Shown here piece after piece: positions 45,798-55,126 of a stretch of 64,000 bases of DNA. This DNA is from an uncultured Mediterraneibacter sp. (lineage in GTDB: Bacteria > Bacillota > Clostridia > Lachnospirales > Lachnospiraceae), in NCBI RefSeq assembly GCF_934330165.1, contig NZ_CAKRGI010000002.1, positions 1-64,000 of the forward strand, given 5' to 3'. A program made the position numbers and the translations under genes. Numbering within the stretch: the first letter of the stretch is position 1; the number at the start of each line of letters is the position of its first letter. Below the pieces are notes generated by a model that was not told where the DNA came from, ran no database searches, and was given only the letters and a program-made list of their open reading frames with translations.

Positions 45798-46109
45798 CTA
45801 CACCTCTGTGATCTTTCGGAGAATCTTCTGTGCATACAGAGTATGATTCTCTTCGTATTCTTTTTGCAGTGCGTTGATCTGTGCCAGACTTTCATTGCTT
45901 TGAGATGAAAGGATCTGAGAAGTCTTTTTTTGCAGATCATCCTGTATCGCCAGGATCTGCTTTTGGGTCTCTGCCTCCAGCTCCAGGTCGAATTGCCTGC
46001 GTTTCTCGTCATATTTCTCATCGAGAATGGACTTTTCAGCTTCTGCGTGCTGCACAATACCGACAGCTGCAGATTCTATTTCCGTCAATTTGTTTAGAAT
46101 AGAGTCCAT
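45798..46109 (-). CDS. V-type ATPase peripheral stalk subunit (G/H type)
   Basis: 103-residue, nearly all-helical coiled-coil protein, rich in Glu, Gln, Lys and Ala. It heads the operon where a G/H-type stalk subunit is expected, and would pair with subunit E. The start at 46109 has AGGAGG 6 nt upstream; the frame opens earlier without one. Similarity is by length, position and composition rather than a clear motif. Confidence 0.75.
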   Translation of the reverse strand: MDSILNKLTEIESAAVGIVQHAEAEKSILDEKYDEKRRQFDLELEAETQKQILAIQDDLQKKTSQILSSQSNESLAQINALQKEYEENHTLYAQKILRKITEV

Positions 46110-46148
46110 AACAAGCCTCCTTTTTGTGAGAAAATTATAATATCTACT

Positions 46149-46176
46149 ATAATACACCTTTTCACAAAAAAATCAA
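46149..46176 (-). promoter_or_regulatory. V-ATPase operon promoter
   Basis: On the minus strand: TTGATT (46176-46171), 16 bp, TATTAT (46154-46149), about 40 bp before the first start codon. Confidence 0.65.
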
Positions 46177-46186
46177 CCCGTCAGCT

Positions 46187-46215
46187 TTGACCGGGAAGAG
46201 GTTGCGTGTTATGAT
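46187..46215 (+). promoter_or_regulatory. trmB promoter
   Basis: TTGACC (46187-46192), 17 bp, TATGAT (46210-46215), 30 bp before the trmB start codon; divergent from the ATPase promoter. Confidence 0.75.
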
Positions 46216-46245
46216 GTATAGAGAATCTCTGAGGAGGAATCATAC

Positions 46246-46899
46246 ATGAGACTGAGAAATATCCCGCGTGCGGAGGGTGTGATCCAGATGCACCGTACAG
46301 TGATTAAAAGACCGGAAGATCAGCGGGGATGCTGGCATCAGGTGTTTGGAGACCGGCATCCTGTCTATATAGAAATCGGAATGGGCAAGGGACAGTTTAT
46401 TCTGAATATGGCAAAGGCTCATCCCGATGTGAACTTTATCGGGATCGAACGTTATTCCAGTGTGCTTCTGAGAGCATTGGAAAAGTTTGATACAGAGGAA
46501 TATAAAGATTTGACAAATATCCGGTTTGCCTGCATGGACGCAAGGAATGTGGAAGAGGTGTTCGCACCGGAGGAAGTGGATAAGATTTTCCTGAATTTTT
46601 CAGATCCGTGGCCGAAAGCACGCCATGCAAAGCGAAGACTGACTTCAACGGAATTTTTAGAGCGGTATGAAAAGATCCTGGTGCAGGGCGGAAAGGTTGA
46701 GTTTAAGACGGATAATACCGAGTTGTTTAACTTTTCGCTGGAGCAGGTGAAAGAGGCCGGCTGGTATCTGGAGAAATACACGTATGACCTGCATCATCAG
46801 GAAGAGATGAATGCAGGAAATATCATGACAGAATATGAAGAAAAGTTTTCCCTGAAAGGAAATCCGATCAATAAACTGATCGCAAGAAGGAAAGACTGA
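46246..46899 (+). CDS. trmB: tRNA (guanine-N7-)-methyltransferase
   Basis: 217-residue methyltransferase that makes m7G46 in tRNA. The SAM-binding VYIEIGMGKGQFILNMA, the family hallmark FLNFSDPWPKARHAKRRL and the C-terminal TEYEEKF are visible. GAGGAGG stands just before the ATG. Single gene with its own promoter. Confidence 0.95.
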   Translation: MRLRNIPRAEGVIQMHRTVIKRPEDQRGCWHQVFGDRHPVYIEIGMGKGQFILNMAKAHPDVNFIGIERYSSVLLRALEKFDTEEYKDLTNIRFACMDARNVEEVFAPEEVDKIFLNFSDPWPKARHAKRRLTSTEFLERYEKILVQGGKVEFKTDNTELFNFSLEQVKEAGWYLEKYTYDLHHQEEMNAGNIMTEYEEKFSLKGNPINKLIARRKD

Positions 46900-46951
46900 G
46901 AGAAGAAAGCATACATTATTATAAGAAGAATGATTAAAAAAGGATGGATGT

Positions 46952-47077
46952 GTGCAGAGTGAAAAGATGTGGATTCAGGAGAAAATGCAGCTGTACGTTT
47001 TATTGCCACAGGAGAATGAACCGATGTCTGCATACGATCTGCTGTTCACTGGAGGAAGTATGCAGAATCCTGAATGA
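46952..47077 (+). CDS. Possible 41-residue peptide, GTG start
   Basis: A short open frame begins at GTG 46952, with AAGGATGG before it, and ends at TGA 47075-47077. It contains SEKMWIQEKMQLYVLLPQEN and a Gly-Gly-Ser end. It may be a real small protein or the remains of a gene. It lies in the 357-bp gap between trmB and rpmG; the rest of the gap holds the rpmG promoter and leader. No family was recognised. Confidence 0.25.
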   Translation: MQSEKMWIQEKMQLYVLLPQENEPMSAYDLLFTGGSMQNPE

Positions 47078-47124
47078 GCGGTGCGGCGGAAAATAGTAAA
47101 ATACATTGTAAAAAGAAAAGAGGC

Positions 47125-47154
47125 TTGACTTCCTGTAGTGCATTATGATACAAT
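47125..47154 (+). promoter_or_regulatory. Promoter of the rpmG-secE-nusG operon
   Basis: TTGACT (47125-47130), 18 bp, TACAAT (47149-47154). Confidence 0.75.
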
Positions 47155-47164
47155 GTCATGGCGA

Positions 47165-47256
47165 ATGGAAGTAGGCCTTTTTTTTATGCCTAAAATCGGA
47201 TGGTTCGCAACCATCAGTAACACGTAGGTGAATATATTAAAAGCGAGGTGGAAGTT
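47165..47256 (+). promoter_or_regulatory. Structured leader of the rpmG transcript
   Basis: The leader has two hairpins: TAGGC/GCCTA around an 8-T stretch (47172-47176 with 47188-47192) and the perfect GATGGTT/AACCATC with a CGC loop (47199-47205 with 47209-47215). Both are short. Whether they regulate or only protect the mRNA is open. Confidence 0.4.
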
Positions 47257-47406
47257 GTGCGCACAAGAATTACTCTGGAGTGTACGGAATGCAAGAACCG
47301 TAACTACAACATGACTAAGGATAAGAAGACTCATCCGGATCGTATGGAAACCAAGAAGTATTGCAGATTCTGCAAATCACACACATTGCACAAAGAGACA
47401 AAATAG
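47257..47406 (+). CDS. rpmG: 50S ribosomal protein L33
   Basis: 49 residues from a GTG start after GCGAGGTGG. The zinc-ribbon form is seen: paired Cys in [11 protein letters not shown] and in [10 protein letters not shown]. This C+ type is paired in some Firmicutes with a zinc-free copy used in zinc shortage. It precedes secE as in other Firmicutes. Confidence 0.95.
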   Translation: MRTRITLECTECKNRNYNMTKDKKTHPDRMETKKYCRFCKSHTLHKETK

Positions 47407-47430
47407 TCGTTGTCGAAAGGATGTGGACAT

Positions 47431-47628
47431 ATGAGTGAGAATACGAAGACTCAGAAAAAGAGCTGGTTTAAAGGGCTTCAGGCGGAGTTCAGAAAGGTTA
47501 TTTGGCCAGACAAGAACACTCTTGCAAAGCAGACGACGGCAGTTGTTGCTGTTTCCGTAATTTTGGGAGCACTGATCGCAGTGATCGACGCAGCACTGAA
47601 ATACGGAATTGACTTTTTAGTAAAATAG
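47431..47628 (+). CDS. secE: Preprotein translocase subunit SecE
   Basis: 65-residue membrane subunit of the SecYEG channel. A cytosolic amphipathic stretch (QAEFRKVIWPDKNTL) with the conserved WP, then one helix (about 38-62). The start at 47431 follows AAAGGATGTGG; the earlier in-frame ATG at 47410 lacks a ribosome site. 24 bp after rpmG. Confidence 0.93.
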   Translation: MSENTKTQKKSWFKGLQAEFRKVIWPDKNTLAKQTTAVVAVSVILGALIAVIDAALKYGIDFLVK

Positions 47629-47653
47629 TTGACCGCAGCAGAAAGGTGATTTT

Positions 47654-48172
47654 ATGTCAGAGGCAAAATGGTATGTCGTTCATACCTATTCAGGGTATGA
47701 GAACAAAGTAAAAGCGAACATTGATAAGACGATTGAGAATCGTCACCTGGAAGATCAGATTCTGGAAGTCAGAGTTCCTCTCGAGGAAGTCACAGAACTC
47801 CGCAACGGAGTTGAAAAGGCAGTACAGAGAAAGATGTTTCCGGGATATGTGATGATCCATATGATCATGAACGATGACACCTGGTATGTTGTAAGAAATA
47901 CAAGAGGTGTTACCGGTTTTGTCGGACCTGGATCCAAGCCGGTTCCGCTTGATGAGAGCGAGATGGAGAATCTTGGAATCAACAAAGAAGATGTGATCAT
48001 GGATCTGGCAGTCGGAGATGTTGTTACCGTTCTCAGCGGGGCGTGGGAAGGAACTGTCGGGGCTGTTCAGACGATCAATGAACAGAAGAAGAGTCTGACG
48101 ATCAATGTCGAACTGTTTGGCCGAGAGACTCCGGTTGAACTTGGATTTTCAGAAGTGAAGAAAATGGATTAA
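47654..48172 (+). CDS. nusG: Transcription antitermination protein NusG
   Basis: 172 residues. NGN domain (KWYVVHTYSGYENKVKANI, MFPGYVMIHM, VRNTRGVTGFVG) and C-terminal KOW domain (VGDVVTVLSGAWEGTVGAV). It binds RNA polymerase to aid elongation and pausing. Next gene of the operon, 25 bp after secE. Confidence 0.96.
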   Translation: MSEAKWYVVHTYSGYENKVKANIDKTIENRHLEDQILEVRVPLEEVTELRNGVEKAVQRKMFPGYVMIHMIMNDDTWYVVRNTRGVTGFVGPGSKPVPLDESEMENLGINKEDVIMDLAVGDVVTVLSGAWEGTVGAVQTINEQKKSLTINVELFGRETPVELGFSEVKKMD

Positions 48173-48178
48173 AATTGC

Positions 48179-48209
48179 GTGGGAGGGATGGAAGTCCCGC
48201 CAATACCAC
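48179..48209 (+). promoter_or_regulatory. Candidate L1-binding mRNA element before rplK
   Basis: The mRNA reads GTGGGAGGG..AAGTCCCGCC then AATACCAC directly before AAGGAGG. An outer GTGG/CCAC stem encloses an internal loop and a GGGA/TCCC inner hairpin. GUGGGAG and AAUACCAC are the same strands that form the L1 site of 23S rRNA (helix 76-78 region). L1 bound here would block the rplK ribosome site, the known autogenous control of the L11-L1 pair. Confidence 0.75.
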
Positions 48210-48225
48210 AAGGAGGTAATTTAAA

Positions 48226-48651
48226 ATGGCAAAAAAAGTAGAAGGATATATCAAATTACAGATTCCTGCTGGAAAGGCAACTCCGGCACCACCGGTTGGT
48301 CCTGCACTTGGACAGCACGGTGTAAATATCGTTGAATTTACAAAGCAGTTTAATGCTAGAACAGCAGATCAGGGAGATCTTATCATTCCTGTAGTGATCA
48401 CTGTTTATAATGACAGAAGCTTCAGCTTCATCACAAAGACACCACCGGCAGCAGTTCTTATTAAAAAGGCCTGCAAGATCCAGTCCGGTTCAGGTGTACC
48501 GAACAAGACAAAAGTAGCTACAATCACAAAAGCTCAGGTTAAAGAAATCGCTGAACTGAAGATGCCGGACCTGAATGCCGCATCTCTTGAGGCTGCTGAG
48601 AGCATGATCGCAGGAACATGCCGTTCCATGGGTGTAGTTGTAGAGGAGTAG
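48226..48651 (+). CDS. rplK: 50S ribosomal protein L11
   Basis: 141 residues of the GTPase-centre protein. [25 protein letters not shown] and [10 protein letters not shown] are the hallmarks (quoted in part), and the C-terminal domain binds 23S helix 43-44. AAGGAGG precedes the ATG and overlaps the L1-type element. Confidence 0.97.
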   Translation: MAKKVEGYIKLQIPAGKATPAPPVGPALGQHGVNIVEFTKQFNARTADQGDLIIPVVITVYNDRSFSFITKTPPAAVLIKKACKIQSGSGVPNKTKVATITKAQVKEIAELKMPDLNAASLEAAESMIAGTCRSMGVVVEE

Positions 48652-48785
48652 AATACAGGAGAAGATGCCTGCGGGCATTGAATCGGATGTAACTACCTTA
48701 TTGCAGGATTCTTCCAGCCGACCTTTTCCGGTGTCCTCGGGGGAGAGAGTGCTGAAGGATCGATTGTTTAGTAAATTCATGTAAA

Positions 48786-48815
48786 GTGGGAGGGGCAAGT
48801 TCCCGCCAATACCAC
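48786..48815 (+). promoter_or_regulatory. Second candidate L1-binding mRNA element, before rplA
   Basis: Almost the same element is repeated 607 bp downstream, before rplA: GTGGGAGGGG, AAGTTCCCGCC, AATACCAC and AAGGAGG. The hairpin loop differs (GCAAG instead of TGGAAG) while the pairing bases and the rRNA-like strands are kept. The gap between rplK and rplA (181 bp) has nothing else recognised except a small ATGCC/GGCAT stem near 48665. Confidence 0.75.
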
Positions 48816-48832
48816 AAGGAGGTTATTATAAA

Positions 48833-49525
48833 ATGAAACGAGGAAAAAAATATATCGAAGCTGCGAAACTGATCGAAAGAGGAAATCTCTATGATCCTGC
48901 AGAAGCAGTAGCATTAGTTAAAAAATCAGCAACAGCAAAATTTGATGAGACAATCGAAGCTCATATCAGAACAGGTTGTGACGGACGTCACGCAGATCAG
49001 CAGATCCGTGGTGCTGTAGTTCTTCCGCACGGAACAGGAAAGAAAGTTCGTATCCTTGTATTCGCAAAGGATGCAAAGGCAGAAGAAGCAAAAGCAGCAG
49101 GAGCTGATTTTGTAGGCGGAGACGAGCTTATCCCGAAGATCCAGAATGAAGGATGGCTTGATTTTGACGTTGTAGTTGCTACACCGGACATGATGGGTGT
49201 TGTTGGACGTCTCGGACGTGTACTCGGACCTAAGGGTCTTATGCCAAACCCGAAGGCTGGTACAGTAACAATGGACGTTACAAAAGCAATCAACGATATC
49301 AAGGCTGGTAAGATTGAGTACAGATTGGACAAGACAAATATTATCCACGTTCCGGTTGGAAAAGCATCCTTTACAGAGGAGCAGTTAGCGGACAACTTCC
49401 AGACGCTTATCGATGCAATCAACAAAGTAAGACCTGCAGCCGTTAAAGGTCAGTACCTGAAGAGTGTAACTCTTACATCTACAATGGGACCTGGCGTAAA
49501 GGTTAACCCAATGAAGCTTGCATAA
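48833..49525 (+). CDS. rplA: 50S ribosomal protein L1
   Basis: 230 residues. The [22 protein letters not shown] signature (quoted in part) and the [11 protein letters not shown] segment are visible. It forms the L1 stalk of the large subunit and is the expected regulator of its own operon through the two elements upstream. Confidence 0.97.
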   Translation: MKRGKKYIEAAKLIERGNLYDPAEAVALVKKSATAKFDETIEAHIRTGCDGRHADQQIRGAVVLPHGTGKKVRILVFAKDAKAEEAKAAGADFVGGDELIPKIQNEGWLDFDVVVATPDMMGVVGRLGRVLGPKGLMPNPKAGTVTMDVTKAINDIKAGKIEYRLDKTNIIHVPVGKASFTEEQLADNFQTLIDAINKVRPAAVKGQYLKSVTLTSTMGPGVKVNPMKLA

Positions 49526-49557
49526 TAAAATAACGGTCTTCAAAGACAGTTTATAAG

Positions 49558-49602
49558 AAAGAGGCTGTATGCCGGAGAATTTCCGACGTATAGTCTCTTT
49601 TT
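49558..49602 (+). terminator. Terminator after rplA
   Basis: AAAGAGGCTGTATGCCGGA (from 49558) pairs imperfectly with TCCGACGTATAGTCTCTTT (to about 49599), followed by TTTG. Confidence 0.75.
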
Positions 49603-49676
49603 GTTTCCTGCTATATTGTGCGGAAGGACAAAAAGAGGAGCATCATGAAAAAATAAAAAGAAAATAAGAAAAATGC

Positions 49677-49705
49677 TTGACAGCCAGGATACCATGTGCT
49701 AATAT
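49677..49705 (+). promoter_or_regulatory. rplJL promoter
   Basis: Perfect TTGACA (49677-49682), 17 bp, TAATAT (49700-49705). One of the best promoters in the window. Confidence 0.88.
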
Positions 49706-49710
49706 ACACT

Positions 49711-49845
49711 AGCAACTGCCGAAGACAGTAGGTGCTGAAAAGCGTAAGTAGTGAACGCCTACCGAGGAAGGATGAATTTTTACATCTGTATGAATTTATG
49801 TGCTTTCGTGTCTTTGGATACGAAAGCTTTTTAAGTTTCAGCAGA
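49711..49845 (+). promoter_or_regulatory. L10 (rplJ) leader with internal terminator
   Basis: The leader has the L10-leader core: GCCGAAGACAGTAGGTGC, then CCTACCGAGG after a spacer (about 49718-49765). A hairpin GCTTTCGT/ACGAAAGC with a T run (about 49802-49832) follows as an intrinsic terminator. An L10(L12)4 complex bound to the core would favour termination when free L10 is in excess, and a pairing switch between them is likely. This is the known mode in Firmicutes. Confidence 0.85.
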
Positions 49846-49900
49846 ATTTCTGCTGAGAACTTTGGCAGTACACGAATAAAATAAGGAGGTGTACCCAAAA

Positions 49901-50443
49901 GTGGCAAAAGTTGAATTAAAGCAGCCGATCGTAGATCAGATCGCAGAAGAAATCAAAGACGCCCAGTCAGTAGTTCTTGTTGACCACCGTGGACTTACAG
50001 TTGCTCAGGATACAGAGCTTCGTAAGCAGCTCAGAGAAGCAGGTGTAGTTTATAAAGTATACAAGAATACAATGATGAAGAGAGCTTTCGAGGGAACTGA
50101 TTTTGCAGCCCTTGATGGATGTTTGGAAGGACCTAGTGCTATCGCAATCTCAAAAGATGACGCTACAGCACCGGCAAGAATCCTTTACAAATTTGCTCAG
50201 GATGCTCCGGCACTTGAACTTAAAGGCGGTGTAGTTGAAGGAACAGCATATGATGTTGCAGGAATCTCTGAACTTGCTAAGATCCCTTCAAGAGACGAAC
50301 TCCTTTCCAAGTTGCTTGGAAGCCTGCAGTCACCTATTACAAACTTTGCTCGTGTTATCAATCAGATCGCAGAGCAGGGTGGAGAAGCCGCTCCTGCAGA
50401 GGAAGCAGCAGCTGAGGAGACAGCAGAGACACCTGCAGAGTAA
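49901..50443 (+). CDS. rplJ: 50S ribosomal protein L10
   Basis: 180 residues from GTG 49901, 11 nt after AGGAGG; the upstream in-frame GTG at 49889 overlaps the ribosome site and is not used. VELKQPIVDQIAEEIK start, and an Ala/Glu-rich tail. It binds L12 dimers to form the stalk and regulates this operon through the leader. Confidence 0.94.
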   Translation: MAKVELKQPIVDQIAEEIKDAQSVVLVDHRGLTVAQDTELRKQLREAGVVYKVYKNTMMKRAFEGTDFAALDGCLEGPSAIAISKDDATAPARILYKFAQDAPALELKGGVVEGTAYDVAGISELAKIPSRDELLSKLLGSLQSPITNFARVINQIAEQGGEAAPAEEAAAEETAETPAE

Positions 50444-50540
50444 TCTGCATGGAAAGCTGCACTGGATACAGGCAGCAGGATGAGCGGAAGCTCACTAAGA
50501 TCAAAAAGATTAAATTAAGAAAATATGGAGGAAATTTAAA

Positions 50541-50912
50541 ATGGCTAAATTGACAACAGCTGAAATGATCGAAGCGATCAAAGAGTTATCAGTATTAGAG
50601 TTAAATGAGCTTGTAAAAGCATGTGAAGAAGAATTCGGCGTATCTGCAGCAGCAGGCGTTGTAGTTGCAGCAGCAGCTGACGGAGCTGGAGCAGCAGAGA
50701 AAGATGAGTTTGATGTAGAGCTTACATCTGCAGGAGCTTCTAAGGTTAAAGTTATCAAAGTGGTTCGTGAAGTAACAGGTCTTGGACTGAAAGAAGCAAA
50801 AGAGCTTGTTGACGGAGCACCGAAGGTGATCAAGGAAGCTGTTTCTAAGGCAGAGGCTGAGGAACTTAAGGCTAAACTTGAGGAGCAGGGAGCAGAAGTT
50901 ACTCTGAAATAA
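50541..50912 (+). CDS. rplL: 50S ribosomal protein L7/L12
   Basis: 123 residues. N-terminal dimer domain ([26 protein letters not shown], part), Ala-rich hinge, and C-terminal domain ([23 protein letters not shown]). GGAGGAAATTT precedes the ATG. Follows rplJ by 97 bp, then a terminator. Confidence 0.97.
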   Translation: MAKLTTAEMIEAIKELSVLELNELVKACEEEFGVSAAAGVVVAAAADGAGAAEKDEFDVELTSAGASKVKVIKVVREVTGLGLKEAKELVDGAPKVIKEAVSKAEAEELKAKLEEQGAEVTLK

Positions 50913-50936
50913 TTATTTCGGGAACTAAATGCAATG

Positions 50937-50970
50937 GACCGCAGAAGATAAAATGCTTCTGCGGTCTTTT
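50937..50970 (+). terminator. Terminator after rplL
   Basis: GACCGCAGAAG (50937-50947) pairs perfectly with CTTCTGCGGTC (50956-50966), then TTTT. Confidence 0.92.
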
Positions 50971-51070
50971 AGATTAAAAATCATACTTTTTATCATTTGT
51001 AAAAGGTCGGCATGATATCATATCTGTCGAAAAAAGTCAAGAAAAAGTGTAAAAAAGTATGAATATCTTG

Positions 51071-51100
51071 TTGACAATGAAAAGAGCTGTGTGATATAGT
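51071..51100 (+). promoter_or_regulatory. rpoBC promoter
   Basis: Perfect TTGACA (51071-51076), 18 bp, TATAGT (51095-51100). Confidence 0.8.
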
Positions 51101-51111
51101 AGAAAATGCGC

Positions 51112-51172
51112 TATTGTGGAAAGGTATGCCATATAGTACAGGTTTTTACTGTCATGCGGCTCTTTCCGCTTA
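51112..51172 (+). promoter_or_regulatory. Structured leader of rpoB mRNA
   Basis: The leader can fold with an outer GGAAAG/CTTTCC pair (51118-51123 with 51162-51167) around an ACAG/CTGT hairpin (51138-51141 with 51149-51152). An alternative GCGG/CCGC hairpin uses the same 3' arm. No named family recognised. Confidence 0.4.
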
Positions 51173-51244
51173 TAAAATACTGGAACTCGACAAAGGCAGA
51201 TAATTGCCTGCAAAATCAATATATGTATGAGGAGTGAAACGTCA

Positions 51245-54200
51245 ATGGAGAAAAACAGAATTCGTCCCATCAAAACCGGAAAAAGCTTCCGCATGAGCTA
51301 TTCCAGGCAGGAAGAAGTATTGGAGATGCCTAACCTCATTGAAGTTCAGAAGGATTCCTACAAGTGGTTTCTGGATGAAGGCCTCAAAGAGGTATTCGAC
51401 GATATTTCCCCGATCGCTGACTACAGTGGTCATCTGAGTCTGGAGTTTGTGGATTTTACACTCTGCGAAGATGATGTAAAGTACACGATCGATGAGTGTA
51501 AGGAGCGAGATGCAACTTATGCGGCACCTCTGAAGGTCAGAGTAAGGCTTTATAATAAGGAAAATGATGAGATTAACGAGCATGAGATCTTTATGGGAGA
51601 TCTTCCGCTGATGACAAAGACAGGTACGTTTGTTATCAATGGTGCAGAGCGAGTTATCGTCAGCCAGCTTGTGCGTTCCCCTGGTATCTACTATGGAATC
51701 GCACATGATAAGTTTGGTAAAAAGCTTTATTCCGCAACCGTGATCCCGAACCGTGGTGCATGGCTTGAGTATGAGACAGACTCCAATGACGTGTTCTATG
51801 TACGTGTTGACCGTACGAGAAAAGTGCCGATCACCGTTCTGATCCGTGCACTTGGAATCGGTACCAATGCAGAGATCATCGATTTATTTGGTGAAGAGCC
51901 AAAGATCCTTGCCAGCTTCACAAAGGATACTTCCGAGAGTTATCAGGAAGGTCTGTTAGAGCTGTATAAGAAGATCCGTCCGGGCGAACCGCTTGCAGTG
52001 GACAGTGCAGAGAGCCTGATCACAAGTATGTTCTTTGATCCGAGACGTTATGATCTCGCAAAGGTTGGACGCTATAAATTCAATAAAAAACTGAACCTGA
52101 AGAACCGTGTGACAGGTCAGGTTCTCGCTGAAGATGTGGTCAGTGCCGTAACAGGTGAAGTAGTTGCGGAAAAAGGCACAAAGATCACCCGTGAGCTTGC
52201 CGGTATGATCCAGAACAGTGCAGCTCCGTATATCTGGGTAGAGGGAGAAGACGAATCCAGAAATATTAAAGTATTATCAAATCTGATGGTAGATCTTCAG
52301 TCTGTTGTCGATATTGATCCGGCAGAGGTTGGAGTGACAGAGCAGGTTTATTATCCGGTACTTGCAGGTATCATCGAAGAGTCCGCAGGAGATGTGGATG
52401 AGATGAAGAGGATGATCAAGAGAGATCTCCATGACCTGATCCCGAAGCATATTACAAAAGAAGATATTCTTGCATCCATCAATTACAATATGCATCTTGA
52501 GTATGGCATGGGTAATGATGATGATATCGACCATCTGGGTAACAGACGTATCCGTGCGGTAGGAGAGCTTCTTCAGAACCAGTACAGAATCGGTCTTTCC
52601 AGAATGGAGAGAGTTGTCCGCGAAAGAATGACAACACAGGATCAGGATGGTATTTCACCACAGTCCCTGATCAATATCAAGCCGGTAACTGCAGCAGTGA
52701 AAGAGTTCTTCGGATCTTCCCAGTTGTCTCAGTTCATGGATCAGAACAACCCGCTTGGTGAGCTGACTCATAAGAGACGTCTGTCAGCACTTGGTCCTGG
52801 AGGACTTTCCAGAGACCGTGCCGGATTCGAGGTCCGCGACGTTCACTACTCCCATTATGGAAGAATGTGTCCGATCGAGACTCCTGAGGGTCCTAACATC
52901 GGTCTGATCAACTCTCTTGCATGTTACGCAAGAATCAATGAATATGGATTTATTGAGGCTCCATACCGTAAGGTTGACAAGTCTGACCCGATGAATCCGG
53001 TCGTTACAGACGAAGTTGTATATATGACTGCTGATGAAGAGGATAATTACCATGTAGCACAGGCAAATACTCCTCTTGATGAAGAAGGTCATTTTATCAA
53101 TAAGAACGTATCCGGTCGTTACCGTGAGGAGACACAGGATTACGAAAGAAATAAATTTGATTATATGGACGTATCACCTAAGCAGGTGTTCTCCGTGGCT
53201 ACTGCACTGATTCCGTTCCTTCAGAATGACGATGCGAACCGTGCATTGATGGGATCCAACATGCAGCGTCAGGCAGTACCGCTTCTTACGACAGAAGCTC
53301 CGGTAGTCGGAACAGGTATGGAAGTAAAATCTGCGGTTGACTCGGGTGTTGCTGAAGTTGCAGAGCAGGCCGGTGTAGTTGAAAGTTCTACATCTACAAG
53401 CATCACGATCCGCCATGATGACGGAACAAAGAAGACATACAAACTGACAAAATTCCAGAGAAGTAACCAGAGTAACTGCTACAACCAGAGACCGATCGTC
53501 GATAAGGGCGAGCGTGTGGAAGCAGGACAGGTTATCGCTGACGGACCGTCAACATCCGGCGGAGAGATGGCTCTTGGTAAGAACCCGTTGATCGGATTCA
53601 TGACCTGGGAAGGTTATAACTACGAGGATGCCGTTCTTTTAAGTGAAAGACTGGTTCAGGAAGATGTTTATACATCCGTTCATATTGAAGAGTATGAAGC
53701 AGAAGCAAGAGATACAAAGCTCGGACCTGAAGAGATCACGAGAGATATTCCGGGTGTCGGTGATGATGCACTGAAAGATCTGGATGAAAGAGGAATTATC
53801 CGTATCGGTGCAGAGGTACGTGCCGGAGATATCCTTGTCGGAAAGGTAACTCCAAAGGGAGAGACAGAGCTGACTGCCGAGGAGAGACTGCTTCGTGCAA
53901 TCTTCGGTGAGAAAGCACGTGAGGTAAGAGATACATCTCTGAAAGTACCTCATGGAGAATATGGTATTGTAGTGGATGCCAAAGTATTTACCAGAGAGAA
54001 TGGTGATGAGCTGTCTCCGGGAGTAAATCAGGCAGTCCGTATCTATATTGCACAGAAGAGAAAGATTTCTGTTGGTGATAAGATGGCCGGACGACATGGT
54101 AACAAGGGTGTCGTTTCCCGTGTCCTTCCTGTAGAAGATATGCCGTTCCTTCCGAACGGACGCCCGCTGGACATCGTGCTGAACCCGCTGGGTGTACCTT

Positions 54201-55108
54201 CACGTATGAACATCGGACAGGTGCTGGAGATCCACTTGAGTCTTGCAGCAAAGGCACTGGGATTCAACGTATCAACTCCTGTATTCGCAGGTGCGAACGA
54301 GAACGATATCATGGATACACTGGATCTGGCAAATGATTATGTAAACCTTGAATGGGAAGAATTTGAAAAGAAGCATGGTGAGGAGCTTCGTCCGGAAGTA
54401 CTGCAGTTCCTTTCTGAGAATAGAGCCCACAGAGAGCTTTGGAAAGGCGTGCCGCTTTCAAGAGACGGAAAGGTTCGTCTGCGTGACGGACGTACCGGAG
54501 AGTACTTCGACAGTCCGGTAACAATCGGACATATGCATTACCTGAAGCTGCATCACCTGGTAGATGATAAGATCCATGCACGTTCTACAGGTCCTTACTC
54601 TCTTGTAACGCAGCAGCCGCTGGGAGGAAAAGCCCAGTTCGGTGGACAGCGTTTCGGAGAGATGGAGGTATGGGCATTGGAGGCTTATGGTGCATCTTAT
54701 ACACTGCAGGAGATCCTGACAGTGAAGTCAGACGACGTTGTAGGACGTGTGAAGACTTACGAGGCGATCATCAAAGGAGAAAATATTCCTGAACCAGGTG
54801 TTCCTGAATCCTTCAAGGTTCTCCTGAAAGAGCTTCAGTCTCTTGCACTGGATGTCCGTGTATTACGTGATGACAATACAGAGGTCAAGATCATGGAGAG
54901 CGTTGATTATGGTGAGACAGATCTGCGTCATATCATCGAGGGAGACAGAAGATACCGTGATGAGAATGAATCATTCAGAGATCATGGATTTACGGAGCAG
55001 GAATTTGTTGGTGAGGAACTTGAGAACGTAGAGCCGGAAGAGGAAGAACCGGATGACAGCGATCTTGAGAACTTAAGTTTTGATGATGACTACCTGGGTG
55101 AGGAATAA
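51245..55108 (+). CDS. rpoB: RNA polymerase beta subunit
   Basis: 1287 residues. All beta regions are seen, including [29 protein letters not shown] (rifampicin region, part) and [19 protein letters not shown]. The C-terminus has an acidic tail (about 25 residues of Glu and Asp) beyond the usual end. The ATG at 51245 has AGGAG upstream; the frame opens at 51227. No resistance-type change is apparent at the rifampicin cluster, though this was read by eye only. Confidence 0.97.
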   Translation: MEKNRIRPIKTGKSFRMSYSRQEEVLEMPNLIEVQKDSYKWFLDEGLKEVFDDISPIADYSGHLSLEFVDFTLCEDDVKYTIDECKERDATYAAPLKVRVRLYNKENDEINEHEIFMGDLPLMTKTGTFVINGAERVIVSQLVRSPGIYYGIAHDKFGKKLYSATVIPNRGAWLEYETDSNDVFYVRVDRTRKVPITVLIRALGIGTNAEIIDLFGEEPKILASFTKDTSESYQEGLLELYKKIRPGEPLAVDSAESLITSMFFDPRRYDLAKVGRYKFNKKLNLKNRVTGQVLAEDVVSAVTGEVVAEKGTKITRELAGMIQNSAAPYIWVEGEDESRNIKVLSNLMVDLQSVVDIDPAEVGVTEQVYYPVLAGIIEESAGDVDEMKRMIKRDLHDLIPKHITKEDILASINYNMHLEYGMGNDDDIDHLGNRRIRAVGELLQNQYRIGLSRMERVVRERMTTQDQDGISPQSLINIKPVTAAVKEFFGSSQLSQFMDQNNPLGELTHKRRLSALGPGGLSRDRAGFEVRDVHYSHYGRMCPIETPEGPNIGLINSLACYARINEYGFIEAPYRKVDKSDPMNPVVTDEVVYMTADEEDNYHVAQANTPLDEEGHFINKNVSGRYREETQDYERNKFDYMDVSPKQVFSVATALIPFLQNDDANRALMGSNMQRQAVPLLTTEAPVVGTGMEVKSAVDSGVAEVAEQAGVVESSTSTSITIRHDDGTKKTYKLTKFQRSNQSNCYNQRPIVDKGERVEAGQVIADGPSTSGGEMALGKNPLIGFMTWEGYNYEDAVLLSERLVQEDVYTSVHIEEYEAEARDTKLGPEEITRDIPGVGDDALKDLDERGIIRIGAEVRAGDILVGKVTPKGETELTAEERLLRAIFGEKAREVRDTSLKVPHGEYGIVVDAKVFTRENGDELSPGVNQAVRIYIAQKRKISVGDKMAGRHGNKGVVSRVLPVEDMPFLPNGRPLDIVLNPLGVPSRMNIGQVLEIHLSLAAKALGFNVSTPVFAGANENDIMDTLDLANDYVNLEWEEFEKKHGEELRPEVLQFLSENRAHRELWKGVPLSRDGKVRLRDGRTGEYFDSPVTIGHMHYLKLHHLVDDKIHARSTGPYSLVTQQPLGGKAQFGGQRFGEMEVWALEAYGASYTLQEILTVKSDDVVGRVKTYEAIIKGENIPEPGVPESFKVLLKELQSLALDVRVLRDDNTEVKIMESVDYGETDLRHIIEGDRRYRDENESFRDHGFTEQEFVGEELENVEPEEEEPDDSDLENLSFDDDYLGEE

Positions 55109-55126
55109 TAAGGAGGAGCCGTTTTT

